34,996 nt of DNA from Desulfovibrio sp. (GCA_004796465.1 QZKZ01000093.1:1-34996); one strand, 5' to 3'; shown: positions 1 through 8,724, counted from the first letter of the stretch. The notes: generated by a model from the sequence alone, not told the origin. A program made the numbers and translations.

Positions 1-990
1 GGCATGATCGCAGGTGGTATCGGTTACTCCAGCGGCATCGGCCCCTTTGTGTCGTTCATCCTTTCCGAGCGCAACATGTTCGGCATGGGCTACGACGTCG
101 GATTCAAGGCCAGCTTTTCCTCGGAAGAAACCAAGTACAACTTCGCGTTCACCGACCCGGCGTTCATGGATACGCGCCTCTCCGCGGGGATTGACCTGTA
201 TTATGAAGACGATAGCTTCGCCGACTTCACCAAACGCACCACTGGCGGCAGGATCCGCTTTTCCTACCCCGTGGGCGAATATTCGCGCTTGTTCCTCCAC
301 TACACCCTGGACCGCTACATTATTCGTGATGTGGACACTGACGCTGCCAAGGTGATCCGCGATCTCGACGGCGAGAACTGGGCCAGCGTGGTGGCTTTGG
401 CCGCGATGCGCGACTCCACCAACCGCCGCCTCAACCCCAGCGAAGGTTCCATCAACTCGATCACCTTCACCAATGGCGGCGGCATCCTCATGGGCGATGA
501 CCACTTCATGCGCCTTGTGGCCGACACCAGTTGGTATTTCCCGATCTTCGAGGATTGGGGGCACATCCTTCACCTGCATGCCCAGGCAGGTACTATCTGG
601 CAGAACTCGGGCGAGGAAACTCCCGTGTTTGAACGCTTCTATCTGGGCGGCATGGACTCCATCAGGGGCTACGAGTACCACAAGATCTCTCCCCGGGATC
701 GAGCTTCCAACGACTATATTGGCGGCCAAAATGAACTTTTCGCCAACGTGGAATACCTGTTCCCCCTGTCCGAGGAATACGGCTTGATGTGGGTCTTCTT
801 CTTTGACGCGGGCGATTCCTGGGGCGGCGGCGACCATGATAGCTTTGAATTGCGGAAATCCGTGGGCATGGGATTGCGTTGGTTCTCCCCCATGGGTCCC
901 CTGCGCGTGGAATGGGGGTACGCCCTGGACGAAATCCCGGATCAGGATAGCCCGCACCAAATCGAGTTCTCAATGGGCCAATTCTTCTAA
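1..990 (+). CDS. bamA: BamA outer-membrane assembly factor, C-terminal part (5' truncated)
   Basis: This is the C-terminal beta-barrel of BamA (Omp85 family), the outer-membrane core of the machine that folds and inserts barrel proteins. The reading frame is open from base 1, so the N-terminal POTRA domains lie outside the window; the first ATG at 4 is not the start. The visible 329 residues are rich in alternating strand patterns such as VEYLFPL and GPLRVEWGY. They contain the loop-6 VRGF-type motif as SIRGYEY (near base 655) and end in Phe-Phe, the usual C-terminal signature of barrel proteins. The position directly before ompH and the lpx genes is the common bamA context. The alternative, the related translocation protein TamA, is unlikely given these neighbours. 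Confidence 0.93.
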   Translation, partial: GMIAGGIGYSSGIGPFVSFILSERNMFGMGYDVGFKASFSSEETKYNFAFTDPAFMDTRLSAGIDLYYEDDSFADFTKRTTGGRIRFSYPVGEYSRLFLHYTLDRYIIRDVDTDAAKVIRDLDGENWASVVALAAMRDSTNRRLNPSEGSINSITFTNGGGILMGDDHFMRLVADTSWYFPIFEDWGHILHLHAQAGTIWQNSGEETPVFERFYLGGMDSIRGYEYHKISPRDRASNDYIGGQNELFANVEYLFPLSEEYGLMWVFFFDAGDSWGGGDHDSFELRKSVGMGLRWFSPMGPLRVEWGYALDEIPDQDSPHQIEFSMGQFF

Positions 991-1008
991 CCCCTTACAG
1001 CGTAATTT

Positions 1009-1035
1009 GCGGGGCGGGCTTCCTGCCCGCCCCGC
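1009..1035 (+). terminator. GC-rich hairpin between bamA and ompH
   Basis: A perfect 11-bp inverted repeat (arms 1009-1019 and 1025-1035) with a 5-base loop TTCCT lies 18 bases after the bamA stop. No T-run follows, so it is at best a weak or Rho-assisted terminator. It may instead act as an mRNA stabiliser or attenuator that uncouples bamA from ompH expression. Confidence 0.5.
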
Positions 1036-1122
1036 CTTCACAATACGGCACAGCATTTTCAGCCGGTTATTCTCCAACCCCAACACTACACCACATCATC
1101 AGAACACAAAGGAGACGTTCCC

Positions 1123-1644
1123 ATGCGTAAATTATTTGCCTCCCTCATGGTCATCTGTTTCCTGGCCATCCCGAGCTGGGCCTTTGCCGAGCTGAAGATC
1201 GGCATCCTGAACCTTGAAGGCATCATCCTCAGCTCCGCTCCAGGACAGGCCGCTGCCGAACAATTGGAAGCCAAGGGCGCTGCGGCCAGGGCCGAACTGG
1301 AATCCCTGCAAACCCGGATCACCGACCTTCAGGAAGAAATCGAGACTCAGGGCATGGCATTGTCCCAGGAAGCCGCTCAGAGCAAGCGCATTGAATTCCG
1401 CGAGCTTCTTGCCGAGTACCAACAGAAATCCCAGGACCTGCAGTCTGAACTGGAATCCGAGGAAGACCGGCTGTTTCAACCCATCGTTGAAGTCCTCGAA
1501 GAAGTTGTTTTACAATATGGCGAAGACAACGACTATGACCTCATCCTCGACTCCAAGAACGGCGGTGTGGTTTACTTGAGTTCCGACCACGACATTTCCC
1601 AGGACATCCTCGATCTGTTCAACGAGGCCTGGAGCAACCGCTAG
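1123..1644 (+). CDS. OmpH/Skp family periplasmic chaperone
   Basis: The 173-residue product is a Skp-like chaperone that holds unfolded outer-membrane proteins in the periplasm and passes them to BamA. Residues 1-22 are a typical signal peptide with likely cleavage at AFA|E. Residues about 40-125 are a long charged Glu/Gln/Arg-rich coiled coil, the tentacle helices of Skp. A short beta-like C-terminus with YDLILD follows, also usual in the family. The start is supported by AAAGGAGA seven bases upstream of the ATG. The length matches the family (about 160-180 residues), and the place between bamA and lpxD is the classic one. Confidence 0.9.
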   Translation: MRKLFASLMVICFLAIPSWAFAELKIGILNLEGIILSSAPGQAAAEQLEAKGAAARAELESLQTRITDLQEEIETQGMALSQEAAQSKRIEFRELLAEYQQKSQDLQSELESEEDRLFQPIVEVLEEVVLQYGEDNDYDLILDSKNGGVVYLSSDHDISQDILDLFNEAWSNR

Positions 1645-1669
1645 TCCCTGACTGACGCCGCTCGTCGTT

Positions 1670-2713
1670 ATGTCATATCAGCTTTCGGATCTGGCCGAGC
1701 GTTTTGGGCTCACTCGCAAAGGCCTAGACAAGGAAATCACCGGGGTCGGCGCTTTGGAAAGCGCCGGCCCCAATGAACTGAGTTTCCTCGCCGACCACCG
1801 TCAATTGGACAAGGCCTTGGCCTCCCAAGCCGCAGCCCTGGTCGTAACTCCCGAATTCGCACCAGAGGTGGAAAACGCCCTCCTCAGTCCGGAACCCTAC
1901 CTCAGCTTCGTGCGCATCATGCACTTGTTCGCCGCAGGCCCCCAAACCGGGCAAGGTGTACACGATTTCGCGTTTGTTTCCCCGGCTGCCCGGCTTGATC
2001 CAAGCGTGACCTGCCATCCCTTCTCCTACGTTGGCGCGGACGCGGAGATTGGCAAGGACACGGTTTTGTTTCCCGGCTGTTACGTTGGGGACAACTGCCG
2101 GATCGGAGAGCGCTGCATCTTGTACCCCAATGTGGTGCTCATGGACGGTACGGCCTTGGGCAACGATGTGGTGATTCATCCCGGGGCGGTCCTTGGGGCC
2201 GACGGTTTCGGCTACATCCCGAGTCCGGAAGGCATCCTCAAGGTGCCTCAAGTAGGACATGTGGAAGTGGGCCATCACGTGGAAATAGGCGCCCTGGCCG
2301 CTATCGATCGGGCGACCTTGGACACTACCCGAATCGGCCATCAGACGAAGATCGACAACTTGGTCCAGATCGCCCATAATGTATCCTTGGGCAATGCTTG
2401 CCTTATTGTCGCGCAAACTGGTATTTCCGGCAGCTGTACCGTAGGCGACCAAGTGATCATGGGCGGACAGGTAGGTCTCGGCGACCATGTCAACGTTGGA
2501 GACAAGGCCATGCTGGGCGCGAAAGCCGGTTTCCACAAGGATGTTCCGCCGGGCGCCAGACAAAGCGGATATCCCGCCATGGACCACAAAACGTTTCGCC
2601 GGGCTTCAGTGCTCACGGCCAAGTTGCCGGAGCTGTCGCGCCGCATTAAACAACTGGAACAGCAAGTGGCCGAACTTGCCGCCCAATTAGCCCCTGGAGA
2701 GGACAATGGCTGA
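1670..2713 (+). CDS. lpxD: UDP-3-O-acylglucosamine N-acyltransferase
   Basis: LpxD adds the second, N-linked acyl chain to UDP-3-O-acyl-glucosamine, from acyl-ACP, in lipid A synthesis in the cytoplasm. The 347-residue protein has the usual three parts. An N-terminal uridine-binding domain covers about 1-100 and contains NELSFL. A left-handed beta-helix of hexapeptide repeats covers about 105-300, with NLVQIAHN carrying the expected catalytic His and with ADGFGY. A C-terminal charged helix (about 318-345) follows. Its last 8 bases overlap fabZ, indicating translational coupling. The region before its ATG shows no clear Shine-Dalgarno, and the gap to ompH is only 25 bases. Confidence 0.95.
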   Translation: MSYQLSDLAERFGLTRKGLDKEITGVGALESAGPNELSFLADHRQLDKALASQAAALVVTPEFAPEVENALLSPEPYLSFVRIMHLFAAGPQTGQGVHDFAFVSPAARLDPSVTCHPFSYVGADAEIGKDTVLFPGCYVGDNCRIGERCILYPNVVLMDGTALGNDVVIHPGAVLGADGFGYIPSPEGILKVPQVGHVEVGHHVEIGALAAIDRATLDTTRIGHQTKIDNLVQIAHNVSLGNACLIVAQTGISGSCTVGDQVIMGGQVGLGDHVNVGDKAMLGAKAGFHKDVPPGARQSGYPAMDHKTFRRASVLTAKLPELSRRIKQLEQQVAELAAQLAPGEDNG

Positions 2714-3173
2714 GGATTCCATCAAAACTGTCGAAATTCTTGAAATTTTCCAACAGCTGCCCCACCGCTACCCCTTCCTCATGGTGGACAAGGTCTTGGA
2801 CTGGGAAGCCAGCACGTTTATCACCGCGCTCAAGAATGTGACCATCAATGAGCCATTTTTTCAGGGCCATTTCCCGGGATTGCCCGTGATGCCCGGCGTA
2901 CTCGTCTTGGAAGCCCTGGCCCAGGCCGGAGGTATTCTGATTTCCAAAAGCGCACCTGACTTTGCCCAAGGCAAATTGTTCATGTTCACTTCCATGGAAA
3001 AGGTGAAGTTCCGCCGCCCCGTGCGTCCCGGAGACCAACTCCTCCTCAAGTGCTTTGACATCCGCCATAAGCTGCAATTGGTGAAAATGAACTGCCAGGC
3101 CCTGGTCAACGATGAAATTGCGGTGGAAGCCTCCATGGGCGCGGCCGTGGTCGCCAAGGAAGACATCACATGA
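2706..3173 (+). CDS. fabZ: 3-hydroxyacyl-ACP dehydratase FabZ
   Basis: FabZ dehydrates beta-hydroxyacyl-ACP in fatty-acid elongation and balances the supply of hydroxyacyl-ACP used by LpxA and LpxD. The 155-residue hot-dog protein carries the active-site His in HRYPFLMVD near residue 19. It also has the signature [20 protein letters not shown], with the catalytic Glu. A GGAGAGG ribosome-binding site lies inside the end of lpxD. The gene overlaps lpxD by 8 bases and lpxA by 4 (ATGA), as in a tight operon. Placement between lpxD and lpxA is the standard order in many Gram-negatives. Confidence 0.96.
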   Translation: MAEDSIKTVEILEIFQQLPHRYPFLMVDKVLDWEASTFITALKNVTINEPFFQGHFPGLPVMPGVLVLEALAQAGGILISKSAPDFAQGKLFMFTSMEKVKFRRPVRPGDQLLLKCFDIRHKLQLVKMNCQALVNDEIAVEASMGAAVVAKEDIT

Positions 3174-3979
3174 CCGTGGAGATTCACACCACGGCTATCG
3201 TGGACCCAAAAGCCCAATTGGGCGAATCCGTTACTGTCGGCCCCTTCACCATCATCGAGGCGGGCGCTGAAGTCGGCGACCGCACAAGCATCGGCTCCCA
3301 TTGCGAAATCATGGCCTCGGCCCGAATCGGCACGGACAATCAAATATACTCCCACGTGCTCATTGGCGGCGACCCCCAGCACATCACCTTTACCAGTGAA
3401 AACGGCAAGGTGGAGATCGGGGACCGCAACGTTGTCCGCGAGTACGTGACTGTGCACCGCGGCACGGACCAAGGCGGCGGCCTGACTAAGGTTGGTTCGG
3501 AATGCATGCTCATGGGCTATGTACACGTTGCCCATGACTGCATCTTGGGCAACGGTGTGGTCTTCGCCAACGCGGTCATGCTCGCGGGGCACGTCCAAGT
3601 GGGCGATTACGCCATGATCGGCGGCATTACCGGTGTGCACCAATTCTCGCGAATCGGTGAACACGCTTTCCTGGGCGCGACCAGCGGCCTGAACCAGGAC
3701 CTGCCCCCCTTTATGCTGGCCGGAGGCTACCGGGCCACGTTGCACGGTCTCAACGTCATTGGTCTGAGGCGGCGCAATTTCTCCAAGGAAGCCATCAACG
3801 CCTTGAACAGCGCCTACAGAATCTACTGGCGCTCGGACCTGGGCCGCAAGGAAGCCCTGGCGCAAATCCAGGAAGAACTCGGCCACGTCCCGGAAGTGCA
3901 CAAGCTCATCACCTTCATCAGTGAAAGCGAGCGGGGTGTGTGTTCGGCCAAGGAACGCGAAGGCAACGTCCCGGACTGA
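3170..3979 (+). CDS. lpxA: UDP-N-acetylglucosamine acyltransferase
   Basis: LpxA performs the first step of lipid A synthesis, O-acylation of UDP-GlcNAc from (R)-3-hydroxyacyl-ACP. The 269-residue length is typical. Residues 1-185 are left-handed beta-helix hexapeptide repeats. [13 protein letters not shown] contains the catalytic His (equivalent to H125 of E. coli), and GGDPQH is the conserved early loop. The C-terminal 75 residues are helical ([16 protein letters not shown]), as in other LpxA proteins. Translation is coupled to fabZ through an ATGA overlap. Confidence 0.96.
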   Translation: MTVEIHTTAIVDPKAQLGESVTVGPFTIIEAGAEVGDRTSIGSHCEIMASARIGTDNQIYSHVLIGGDPQHITFTSENGKVEIGDRNVVREYVTVHRGTDQGGGLTKVGSECMLMGYVHVAHDCILGNGVVFANAVMLAGHVQVGDYAMIGGITGVHQFSRIGEHAFLGATSGLNQDLPPFMLAGGYRATLHGLNVIGLRRRNFSKEAINALNSAYRIYWRSDLGRKEALAQIQEELGHVPEVHKLITFISESERGVCSAKEREGNVPD

Positions 3980-4018
3980 CGTTTCCCGTCTTTTCCCTGA
4001 CTGTTCCCGGCTCTGCCC

Positions 4019-4852
4019 ATGTCCGCCCAGGAAACCATCGCCATCATCGCGGGCAGGGGCTCGTTTCCCTCCCTTGTGGCCCGCGCGGCCAAGAACGCGG
4101 GCATGCGCGCGGCCATTGCCGGGTTCAAGGGGTTCACGGACCAGGATTTGGTCCGGGATGCGGACCAGTGGAAACTGTTGCGTATGGGACGGCTTTCCCA
4201 GCTCATTGCCTATCTCAAATCCACAGGCGCAACTCGCGTGTGCATGGCCGGCGCCATTGACAAGCCCCAGGCCCTGTCCTTGCGCCCTGATCTGCGGGCG
4301 CTCAAGGTGTTGATGCGCATGCGCGGCAAGGGCGACGACGCCCTGCTTAGGGCCTTGATCAATGAGCTCGAGACAGAAGGTTTCAGTGTTGTCCAAGCCG
4401 CTGACCTGGCCCCTTCCCTGCGCGCCCCCCACGGCGTTCTCTCGAGCCGAGAGCCATCCAGCCAGGAATGGTCGGACCTGCGCTTCGGCTGGGCAGCGGC
4501 CAAGCGCATGGGGGAACTGGACATCGGCCAATGCGTTGTTGTCCGGGACGGCGTGATCGTGGCCGTGGAGGCCATGGAAGGAACCGATCAGACATTGCAG
4601 CGGGCAGGCCAAGTGGCTGGCCCGGGCTGCGTTGTCGTGAAAACCGTGAAACCCGGCCAGGAAGAGCGAGTGGACTTGCCTGCCCTGGGAAAAACCACCA
4701 TTGAGTCCCTGATCCAGGCCAAGGCCGCCTGCCTGGGATTTGAAGCAGGCAAGACCCTGTTTTTCGACCTGGATGAGAGCATACGGCTGGCGGACTCGGC
4801 AAACATCTGTCTCATCGGCCTGACCCAGGAAGACATCGGCCTTTCCTCGTAA
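4019..4852 (+). CDS. lpxI: UDP-2,3-diacylglucosamine pyrophosphatase LpxI
   Basis: LpxI hydrolyses UDP-2,3-diacylglucosamine to lipid X. It replaces LpxH in alphaproteobacteria, desulfovibrios and others. The 277-residue protein starts with the family pattern [15 protein letters not shown]. It contains [17 protein letters not shown] and, in the C-terminal domain, [11 protein letters not shown] and [10 protein letters not shown], all typical of the DUF1009/LpxI fold. It follows lpxA after 39 bases, completing an lpxD-fabZ-lpxA-lpxI set. No strong Shine-Dalgarno is seen before the ATG. Confidence 0.93.
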   Translation: MSAQETIAIIAGRGSFPSLVARAAKNAGMRAAIAGFKGFTDQDLVRDADQWKLLRMGRLSQLIAYLKSTGATRVCMAGAIDKPQALSLRPDLRALKVLMRMRGKGDDALLRALINELETEGFSVVQAADLAPSLRAPHGVLSSREPSSQEWSDLRFGWAAAKRMGELDIGQCVVVRDGVIVAVEAMEGTDQTLQRAGQVAGPGCVVVKTVKPGQEERVDLPALGKTTIESLIQAKAACLGFEAGKTLFFDLDESIRLADSANICLIGLTQEDIGLSS

Positions 4853-4918
4853 ATCACTCCTCGCAAAAGTCGGGCTTTTTCCTTTCCAATGCCGGATACA
4901 CACTCTGCGGAGGCTGAC

Positions 4919-5296
4919 ATGCAACTGCGCTATGTGATTGTGTACGTGGAGGACGTGCCCAAAGCGACCCAATTCTATGAAAACGCTTTTGGCTTTGCCG
5001 TGCGGTTTGTGCACGAATCAAACATGTACGCTGAAATGGACAGCGGCCAAACCTTGCTTGCCTTTGCCCACAACGACATGCTCAAGATGAATACGGGCCT
5101 GGAAGCGCAAGGCGGTGTGAAAACCGGTTTTGAACTGGCCCTCACCACTGACGACGTGCATGCCGCCCTGCACAAAGCGGTCAACGCCGGAGCCAAGGAA
5201 CTCGCCGCTCCTGCGGAAAAACCCTGGGGCCAGACCGTGGCCTACGTCCAGGACCCCTTTGGCGCGATCATCGAAATCTGCACGCCCATGGGGTGA
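4919..5296 (+). CDS. VOC-superfamily (glyoxalase/dioxygenase-fold) protein
   Basis: This 125-residue single-domain protein belongs to the vicinal-oxygen-chelate superfamily. It begins [23 protein letters not shown] and ends [19 protein letters not shown], the two usual betaalphabeta signatures. Candidate metal ligands are His/Glu residues in the second half and the terminal Glu of IIEI. The exact substrate cannot be told; such proteins include glyoxalase I-like enzymes and resistance or binding proteins. I chose ATG 4919 rather than the in-frame ATG 4889 because GGAGG lies at 4909-4913, at proper spacing, and the family starts there. It is convergent with the next gene. Confidence 0.85.
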   Translation: MQLRYVIVYVEDVPKATQFYENAFGFAVRFVHESNMYAEMDSGQTLLAFAHNDMLKMNTGLEAQGGVKTGFELALTTDDVHAALHKAVNAGAKELAAPAEKPWGQTVAYVQDPFGAIIEICTPMG

Positions 5297-5317
5297 TGCC
5301 CGGACTTGGCCAAGGGC

Positions 5318-6028
5318 TCATCCCCCCACCAGGAGCTTGGCCAGCTCAAGGTCATGCAGAGGCAGGATGGTTCCTTCCAACCCCTTGACCTTTTGTACGG
5401 AGTCGTAGGCTGCCAAGGCATTGGTATGCACGCCCGGGCACACTGCCGGTCCTGCCTGGGGAAAGTTTTCGCAGTTGCAGCAAAACCCGGGAATCACCAT
5501 CCGGCCCTTGTCCGTGTCCACGACCACGGTTTGGCCGCCTGGAGTATGCCCGGGCGTGAGCAGCACGGAAAGGCCGGGCAGGATCTCCTGATCCCCGTCC
5601 AGGGGTCGGATCAACTGGCCTTCCAAGAAACTCGGCTCATACCGATGATCCAGGGGATGGGGCTCGTCCATGAATTCCAGCTCCTTGCGCTGCACCAGGA
5701 CTTCAGCGTTCGGAAACAGCGGGTTGTTGCCGCAATGGTCGTCATGCAGGTGGGTGTGGATGATCATGTGGATGTCTTCGGGCTTCAAGCCCACGGATTC
5801 CAAGGCGTCCTCCATGAACATGGGCGTGAGTCCGGTCTCCTTGGTAAAAGACTCCGGCGTGATGAAATCGTCCAGACCCGTGTCCACAAGAATGTTCTTG
5901 TCCTGGCCTTGCAGCAAAAAACTCCACATGGGCAACCAAATGCGGCGGCCATAGTGCTTGAGATAGGTCATGAGTCCCTGGTCCGTCTCCCTTATCCCGG
6001 TAAGTAACGCAGTTATTCTGAAGGCCAT
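5318..6028 (-). CDS. Metallo-beta-lactamase-fold hydrolase, lactonase-like
   Basis: The 236-residue product is an MBL-fold metal hydrolase. The zinc motif HxHxDH is present at residues 93-98 (within HTHLHDDHCG). The later PGHTPGG supplies the third His, and LPLHD near the C-terminus a further ligand. The overall layout (ILVDTGLDD near 50, HPLDHRYEP, then PGHTPG) resembles N-acyl-homoserine lactonase-like enzymes, but the true substrate is unknown. AAGGAGA lies 7 bases before the ATG. The gene is divergent from the winged-helix-like gene at 6165, with 136 bases between them. Confidence in the fold is high and in the reaction low. Confidence 0.85.
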   Translation of the reverse strand: MAFRITALLTGIRETDQGLMTYLKHYGRRIWLPMWSFLLQGQDKNILVDTGLDDFITPESFTKETGLTPMFMEDALESVGLKPEDIHMIIHTHLHDDHCGNNPLFPNAEVLVQRKELEFMDEPHPLDHRYEPSFLEGQLIRPLDGDQEILPGLSVLLTPGHTPGGQTVVVDTDKGRMVIPGFCCNCENFPQAGPAVCPGVHTNALAAYDSVQKVKGLEGTILPLHDLELAKLLVGG

Positions 6029-6061
6029 GGCGTCTCCTTATACACCGCAATTCCCGGCTTA

Positions 6062-6089
6062 TTGCGAGGCTGAAGATCTGATGTATAGA
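6062..6089 (+). promoter_or_regulatory. Possible sigma-70 promoter for the 6165 gene
   Basis: TTGCGA at 6062-6067 and TATAGA at 6084-6089 are separated by 16 bases. Each matches 4 of 6 consensus positions. It lies in the 136-base divergent gap between the MBL hydrolase and the 6165 gene and points towards the latter. The match is weak. Confidence 0.25.
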
Positions 6090-6164
6090 GCAGATTATTC
6101 CCCGCATGTTTTTTCTCCATATAGACCAGTTGCGCCCGGCACGCAATGAGCATATGGTGAATTC

Positions 6165-6710
6165 ATGAGAGCTGACGCCACCCATGCGGCCATCCTCAAG
6201 GACGTGGCCGCTTTCTCCAAGATCAAACGCTATCGGGGCATGCTGCCCACGCGCTTGGTTATGTATCAGGACCAGATCAAGATCGACGAGTTGCTGGAAG
6301 CCGGTTTTATTGAGCGGCTTAATGTCTCCATGCCCTGTGGCTCGGAGCACACCCTGCTCAAACTGACGGATGCGGGTTCCGAAGCGGTCAAGGTCTTGGA
6401 CCGGCCCGACGCCGACTCTCCGGCAAAACAGGAACTGGTTTCGCAAGAGCCAGAGGCCTGCCGGGTTCTGGAGAACCTCAATGAGGAGCAAATGGACATC
6501 CTCAACGATGTTTTCCATTACTCCAAGATCAAGCGTTTTGGCGGCATGATGCACTACGACGAGTTGTCCATCTATGACGTGAAAAACGTGAACATCCTCT
6601 TTGCCAGGGGTTTTGTCATCCGAGTCAAGGCTGACCTGGGTTCCGGCAAAAAGCGCAAGGGCCTGATCCTGTCGGAAAAGGGCCTGTACTACCTCGGCGT
6701 CATCTATTAG
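6165..6710 (+). CDS. Uncharacterised protein with two tandem winged-helix-like repeats
   Basis: I do not recognise this 181-residue family by name. Its two halves are clearly related. Residues about 10-70 (ILKDVAAFSKIKRYRGML ... LLKLTDAG) and about 110-173 (ILNDVFHYSKIKRFGGMM ... GLILSEKG) share the SKIKR-(Y/F)-x-GM core, a 'gfI-R' strand and a closing L-(T/S)-xxG. The pattern of helices followed by a hairpin ending in 'L-xLT-xxG' resembles winged-helix DNA-binding proteins (MarR/PadR type), so a DNA-binding or adaptor role is possible but unproven. There is no signal peptide or membrane segment. The Shine-Dalgarno before the ATG is poor. It is divergent from the MBL gene. Confidence 0.7.
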   Translation: MRADATHAAILKDVAAFSKIKRYRGMLPTRLVMYQDQIKIDELLEAGFIERLNVSMPCGSEHTLLKLTDAGSEAVKVLDRPDADSPAKQELVSQEPEACRVLENLNEEQMDILNDVFHYSKIKRFGGMMHYDELSIYDVKNVNILFARGFVIRVKADLGSGKKRKGLILSEKGLYYLGVIY

Positions 6711-6885
6711 CCTCTGCTTTCCTCCCTTTTGCCGTCATGGGGACGCATCCCACATTGGTTTCCTCCTGCGGTAATTTCTTGCCAAAGTTCCTTGCCCGTG
6801 CCATCACTTCCTGAACCGCCGCAAACGTGCCCGTTCTGGTCCCCGCGGTTGCAATACAATGGGGGGAGGCGGTTGGGAATGCACA

Positions 6886-7377
6886 GTGAAAAAAGCACCT
6901 GTCACCGCATGTATTCGACTGCTTAGGGAACGCTCCATTGCGTTCACGCCCCATGAGTACGCTTACAAGGAGCATGGCGGCGCGCCCCATGCCGCCAGAG
7001 AGCTTGGCGTGGACCCCCATGCGGTGATCAAGACCCTGGTCTTTGAGGATCAGGGCAAACAACCCTTGCTCATGCTCATGCATGGCGACAAAACCGTGTC
7101 CGCGAAAAACCTGGCGCGAGCCCTGGGCGTGAAATCGGTCAGCCCGGCCACCCCCAAGGATGTGGAGCGATACACGGGGTATAAGGTGGGGGGAGTGTCG
7201 CCCTTTGGCACCAGGCGGCAACTTCCGGTTTTTATCCAAAGCGATATTTTGCAACTCCCTAAAATATATATCAATGGCGGGAAACGTGGACTATTGATCG
7301 AATTAGTCCCGCCTGATATTGACAAGGTCCTCGACGTCACGCCTGTGGCGGCGATAGCAGAGGAAGCGGTCGCCTGA
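6886..7377 (+). CDS. YbaK/EbsC-type Cys-tRNA(Pro) deacylase
   Basis: The product (163 residues from GTG 6886) belongs to the YbaK family of trans-editing enzymes, which hydrolyse Cys-tRNA(Pro) misacylated by prolyl-tRNA synthetase. Family landmarks are FTPHEYAY near the N-terminus, AARELGVDPHAVIKTLVF with the conserved Lys, HGDKTVSAKNLARALG, and GYKVGGVSPFG followed by the KIYINGGKRG segment. An in-frame ATG at 6859 would add nine glycine-rich residues and has no ribosome-binding site. GTG 6886 follows GGGAGG by 16 bases and fits the family start better. Neither start is certain. The gene stands alone before the liv cluster. Confidence 0.88.
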   Translation: MKKAPVTACIRLLRERSIAFTPHEYAYKEHGGAPHAARELGVDPHAVIKTLVFEDQGKQPLLMLMHGDKTVSAKNLARALGVKSVSPATPKDVERYTGYKVGGVSPFGTRRQLPVFIQSDILQLPKIYINGGKRGLLIELVPPDIDKVLDVTPVAAIAEEAVA

Positions 7378-7430
7378 GCGGCCGAGTGACGCCATACTCG
7401 GATTCAGCGTTTGAAAACAGGAGGAACTCC

Positions 7431-8672
7431 ATGAATTTCAAGTCTTGGTGGAAATTGTTCGTGCTTGCCATTGCCATGTTCGCCCTCGTGGCTGTGGTGG
7501 GTTGTGGTGAAGGTGAAGAAGAAGCTCCGGCTGAGGAAGCCGCTGTTGAGGAAGCTCCGGCTGAAGAGGCGCAAGTTGAGGAAGCTCCGGCCGAGGAAGC
7601 CCCGGTCGAGGAAACCGCCGAGCCGATCATCCTTGGTGTTGGCGGCGCCCACTCCGGCGACTTGGCTCCCTTTGGCCTGCCCTCCATCAACGCCGCCGAA
7701 CTGGTGGCCGAGAAGTTCAACGCCTCCGGCGGCGTGCTCGGCCGCGACGTTGTCGTGCTGCCCGAGGATGACCAGTGCAAGCCCGAGATCGCGACCAACG
7801 TGGCCTACAAGCTCGTGGACGAGAACGTGAACTTCGTGGTGGGACACATTTGCTCCGGCGCCACCAACGCGGCCATGCCCATTTACACGGACAACAACAT
7901 CATCGTCATGTCCCCCTCGGCTACCAACCCTCCGCTGACCCAAAGCGGCGACAACCCGACCTTTTTCCGTACCATCGCTTCTGACGACATCCAGGCCAAG
8001 CTGGCCGTGGACTTCGCCGTGGAAGCCCTGGGCGTGACCAAGGTCGCCATCCTGCACGACAAGGGTGACTACGGTAAGGGTTTTGCCGAGTTCGCTCAGA
8101 CCTTTCTCGCTGAGTACCCTGATGTGGAAGAAGTCCTTTTTGAAGGCATCACCCCTGGCGGCGTGGACTACTCCGCTGTCATCCTCAAGGTGGAGCAAGC
8201 CGGCGCTGACTGCGTGATCTTCGGCGGCTACCACCCCGAGGCTTCCAAGCTCGTGCAGCAAATGCGTGAGCGCGGCATGGAAACCGCTTTTGTGTCCGAC
8301 GACGGCGTGCAAGGCGACGCTTTCATCGAAGTCGCCGGTGAGTTTGCCGAGGGCGTTTACGCCACCGGTCCCAAGGACTTCACGTCCAACGCCATGTACC
8401 AAGCCGTGACCGCTGACCACGTGGCCAAGTACGGTGAAGAGCCCGGCATGTTCTTCTACGAAGGCTACTCCGCGGCCCTGTGCCTGCTGTCCGCCATGCA
8501 AAGCGCCGGCACCACCGATTCCGACGCCATCATGGAAAAGCTCCGTTCCGAGCCCGTGGAAACCCCGCTCGGTCCGATCTACTTTGACGAAAAGGGCGAC
8601 GCCATTGGCGTTGGCTTCTCCGTCTACCAGGTCCAAGACGGCGTGTATGTGGAACTCGACTACGGCAAATAA
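7431..8672 (+). CDS. livJ: Branched-chain amino-acid ABC transporter substrate-binding lipoprotein
   Basis: The 413-residue protein is a periplasmic leucine/isoleucine/valine-type binding protein (type I fold, Peripla_BP_6), the ligand receptor of the LIV importer encoded next to it. Family segments include GVGGAHSGDLAPFG, NASGGVLGRDV, GHICSGATNAAMPIY, FRTIASDD and VAILHDKGDYGKG. Residues 1-24 are a signal peptide ending in a lipobox (VVGC, Cys25), so it is probably a lipoprotein. Between Cys25 and the folded domain sits a Glu/Ala/Pro linker built of three 10-residue repeats. ATG 7431 is chosen over GTG 7386 because AGGAGG lies just upstream and the signal peptide begins there. Confidence 0.94.
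   Translation: MNFKSWWKLFVLAIAMFALVAVVGCGEGEEEAPAEEAAVEEAPAEEAQVEEAPAEEAPVEETAEPIILGVGGAHSGDLAPFGLPSINAAELVAEKFNASGGVLGRDVVVLPEDDQCKPEIATNVAYKLVDENVNFVVGHICSGATNAAMPIYTDNNIIVMSPSATNPPLTQSGDNPTFFRTIASDDIQAKLAVDFAVEALGVTKVAILHDKGDYGKGFAEFAQTFLAEYPDVEEVLFEGITPGGVDYSAVILKVEQAGADCVIFGGYHPEASKLVQQMRERGMETAFVSDDGVQGDAFIEVAGEFAEGVYATGPKDFTSNAMYQAVTADHVAKYGEEPGMFFYEGYSAALCLLSAMQSAGTTDSDAIMEKLRSEPVETPLGPIYFDEKGDAIGVGFSVYQVQDGVYVELDYGK
7521..7610 (+). repeat. Three 30-bp tandem repeats encoding the LivJ acidic linker
   Basis: Units 7521-7550, 7551-7580 and 7581-7610 each start GAAGCTCCGG and encode EAPAEEA-x-VE, with x being Ala, Gln or Pro. The repeat keeps the reading frame and lies directly after the lipobox. 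Such repeats can change in number by slippage, altering the tether length between the lipid anchor and the binding domain. Confidence 0.9.
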
Positions 8673-8694
8673 CCCTTGCTGACGATTCTAATTC

Positions 8695-8724
8695 GGGGGG
8701 CGGCGTATGCCGCCCCCCGTCTTT
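8695..8724 (+). terminator. Strong hairpin after livJ
   Basis: A perfect 10-bp G/C stem (8695-8704 with 8709-8718) and a 4-base loop GTAT are followed by GTCTTTA. It lies 22 bases after the livJ stop. It probably ends or attenuates most transcripts there, giving much more binding protein than permease, as is usual for ABC importers. Confidence 0.75.

Noticed and set aside
2861-5014. 717-codon open frame on the minus strand
   Set aside because: It lies entirely opposite fabZ, lpxA, lpxI and the VOC gene, all strongly supported. Its His/Gly-rich composition is typical of the shadow of high-GC genes.
5308-5342. Hairpin with a C6-containing loop between the VOC and MBL genes
   Set aside because: The C-run is explained by the Gly-Gly codons at the end of the MBL gene. 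The stem has an internal bulge and is single, so I do not link it to the poly-C array.
6137-6151. Second sigma-54-like sequence CGGCACGCAATGAGC
   Set aside because: GG and GC spacing fit, but TT of the -12 box is missing. The start point would fall two bases before the ATG, leaving no room for a ribosome-binding site.
7404-8636. 410-codon minus-strand open frame opposite livJ
   Set aside because: It is antisense to a clear binding-protein gene. The product is His/Gly/Val-rich with no family features.
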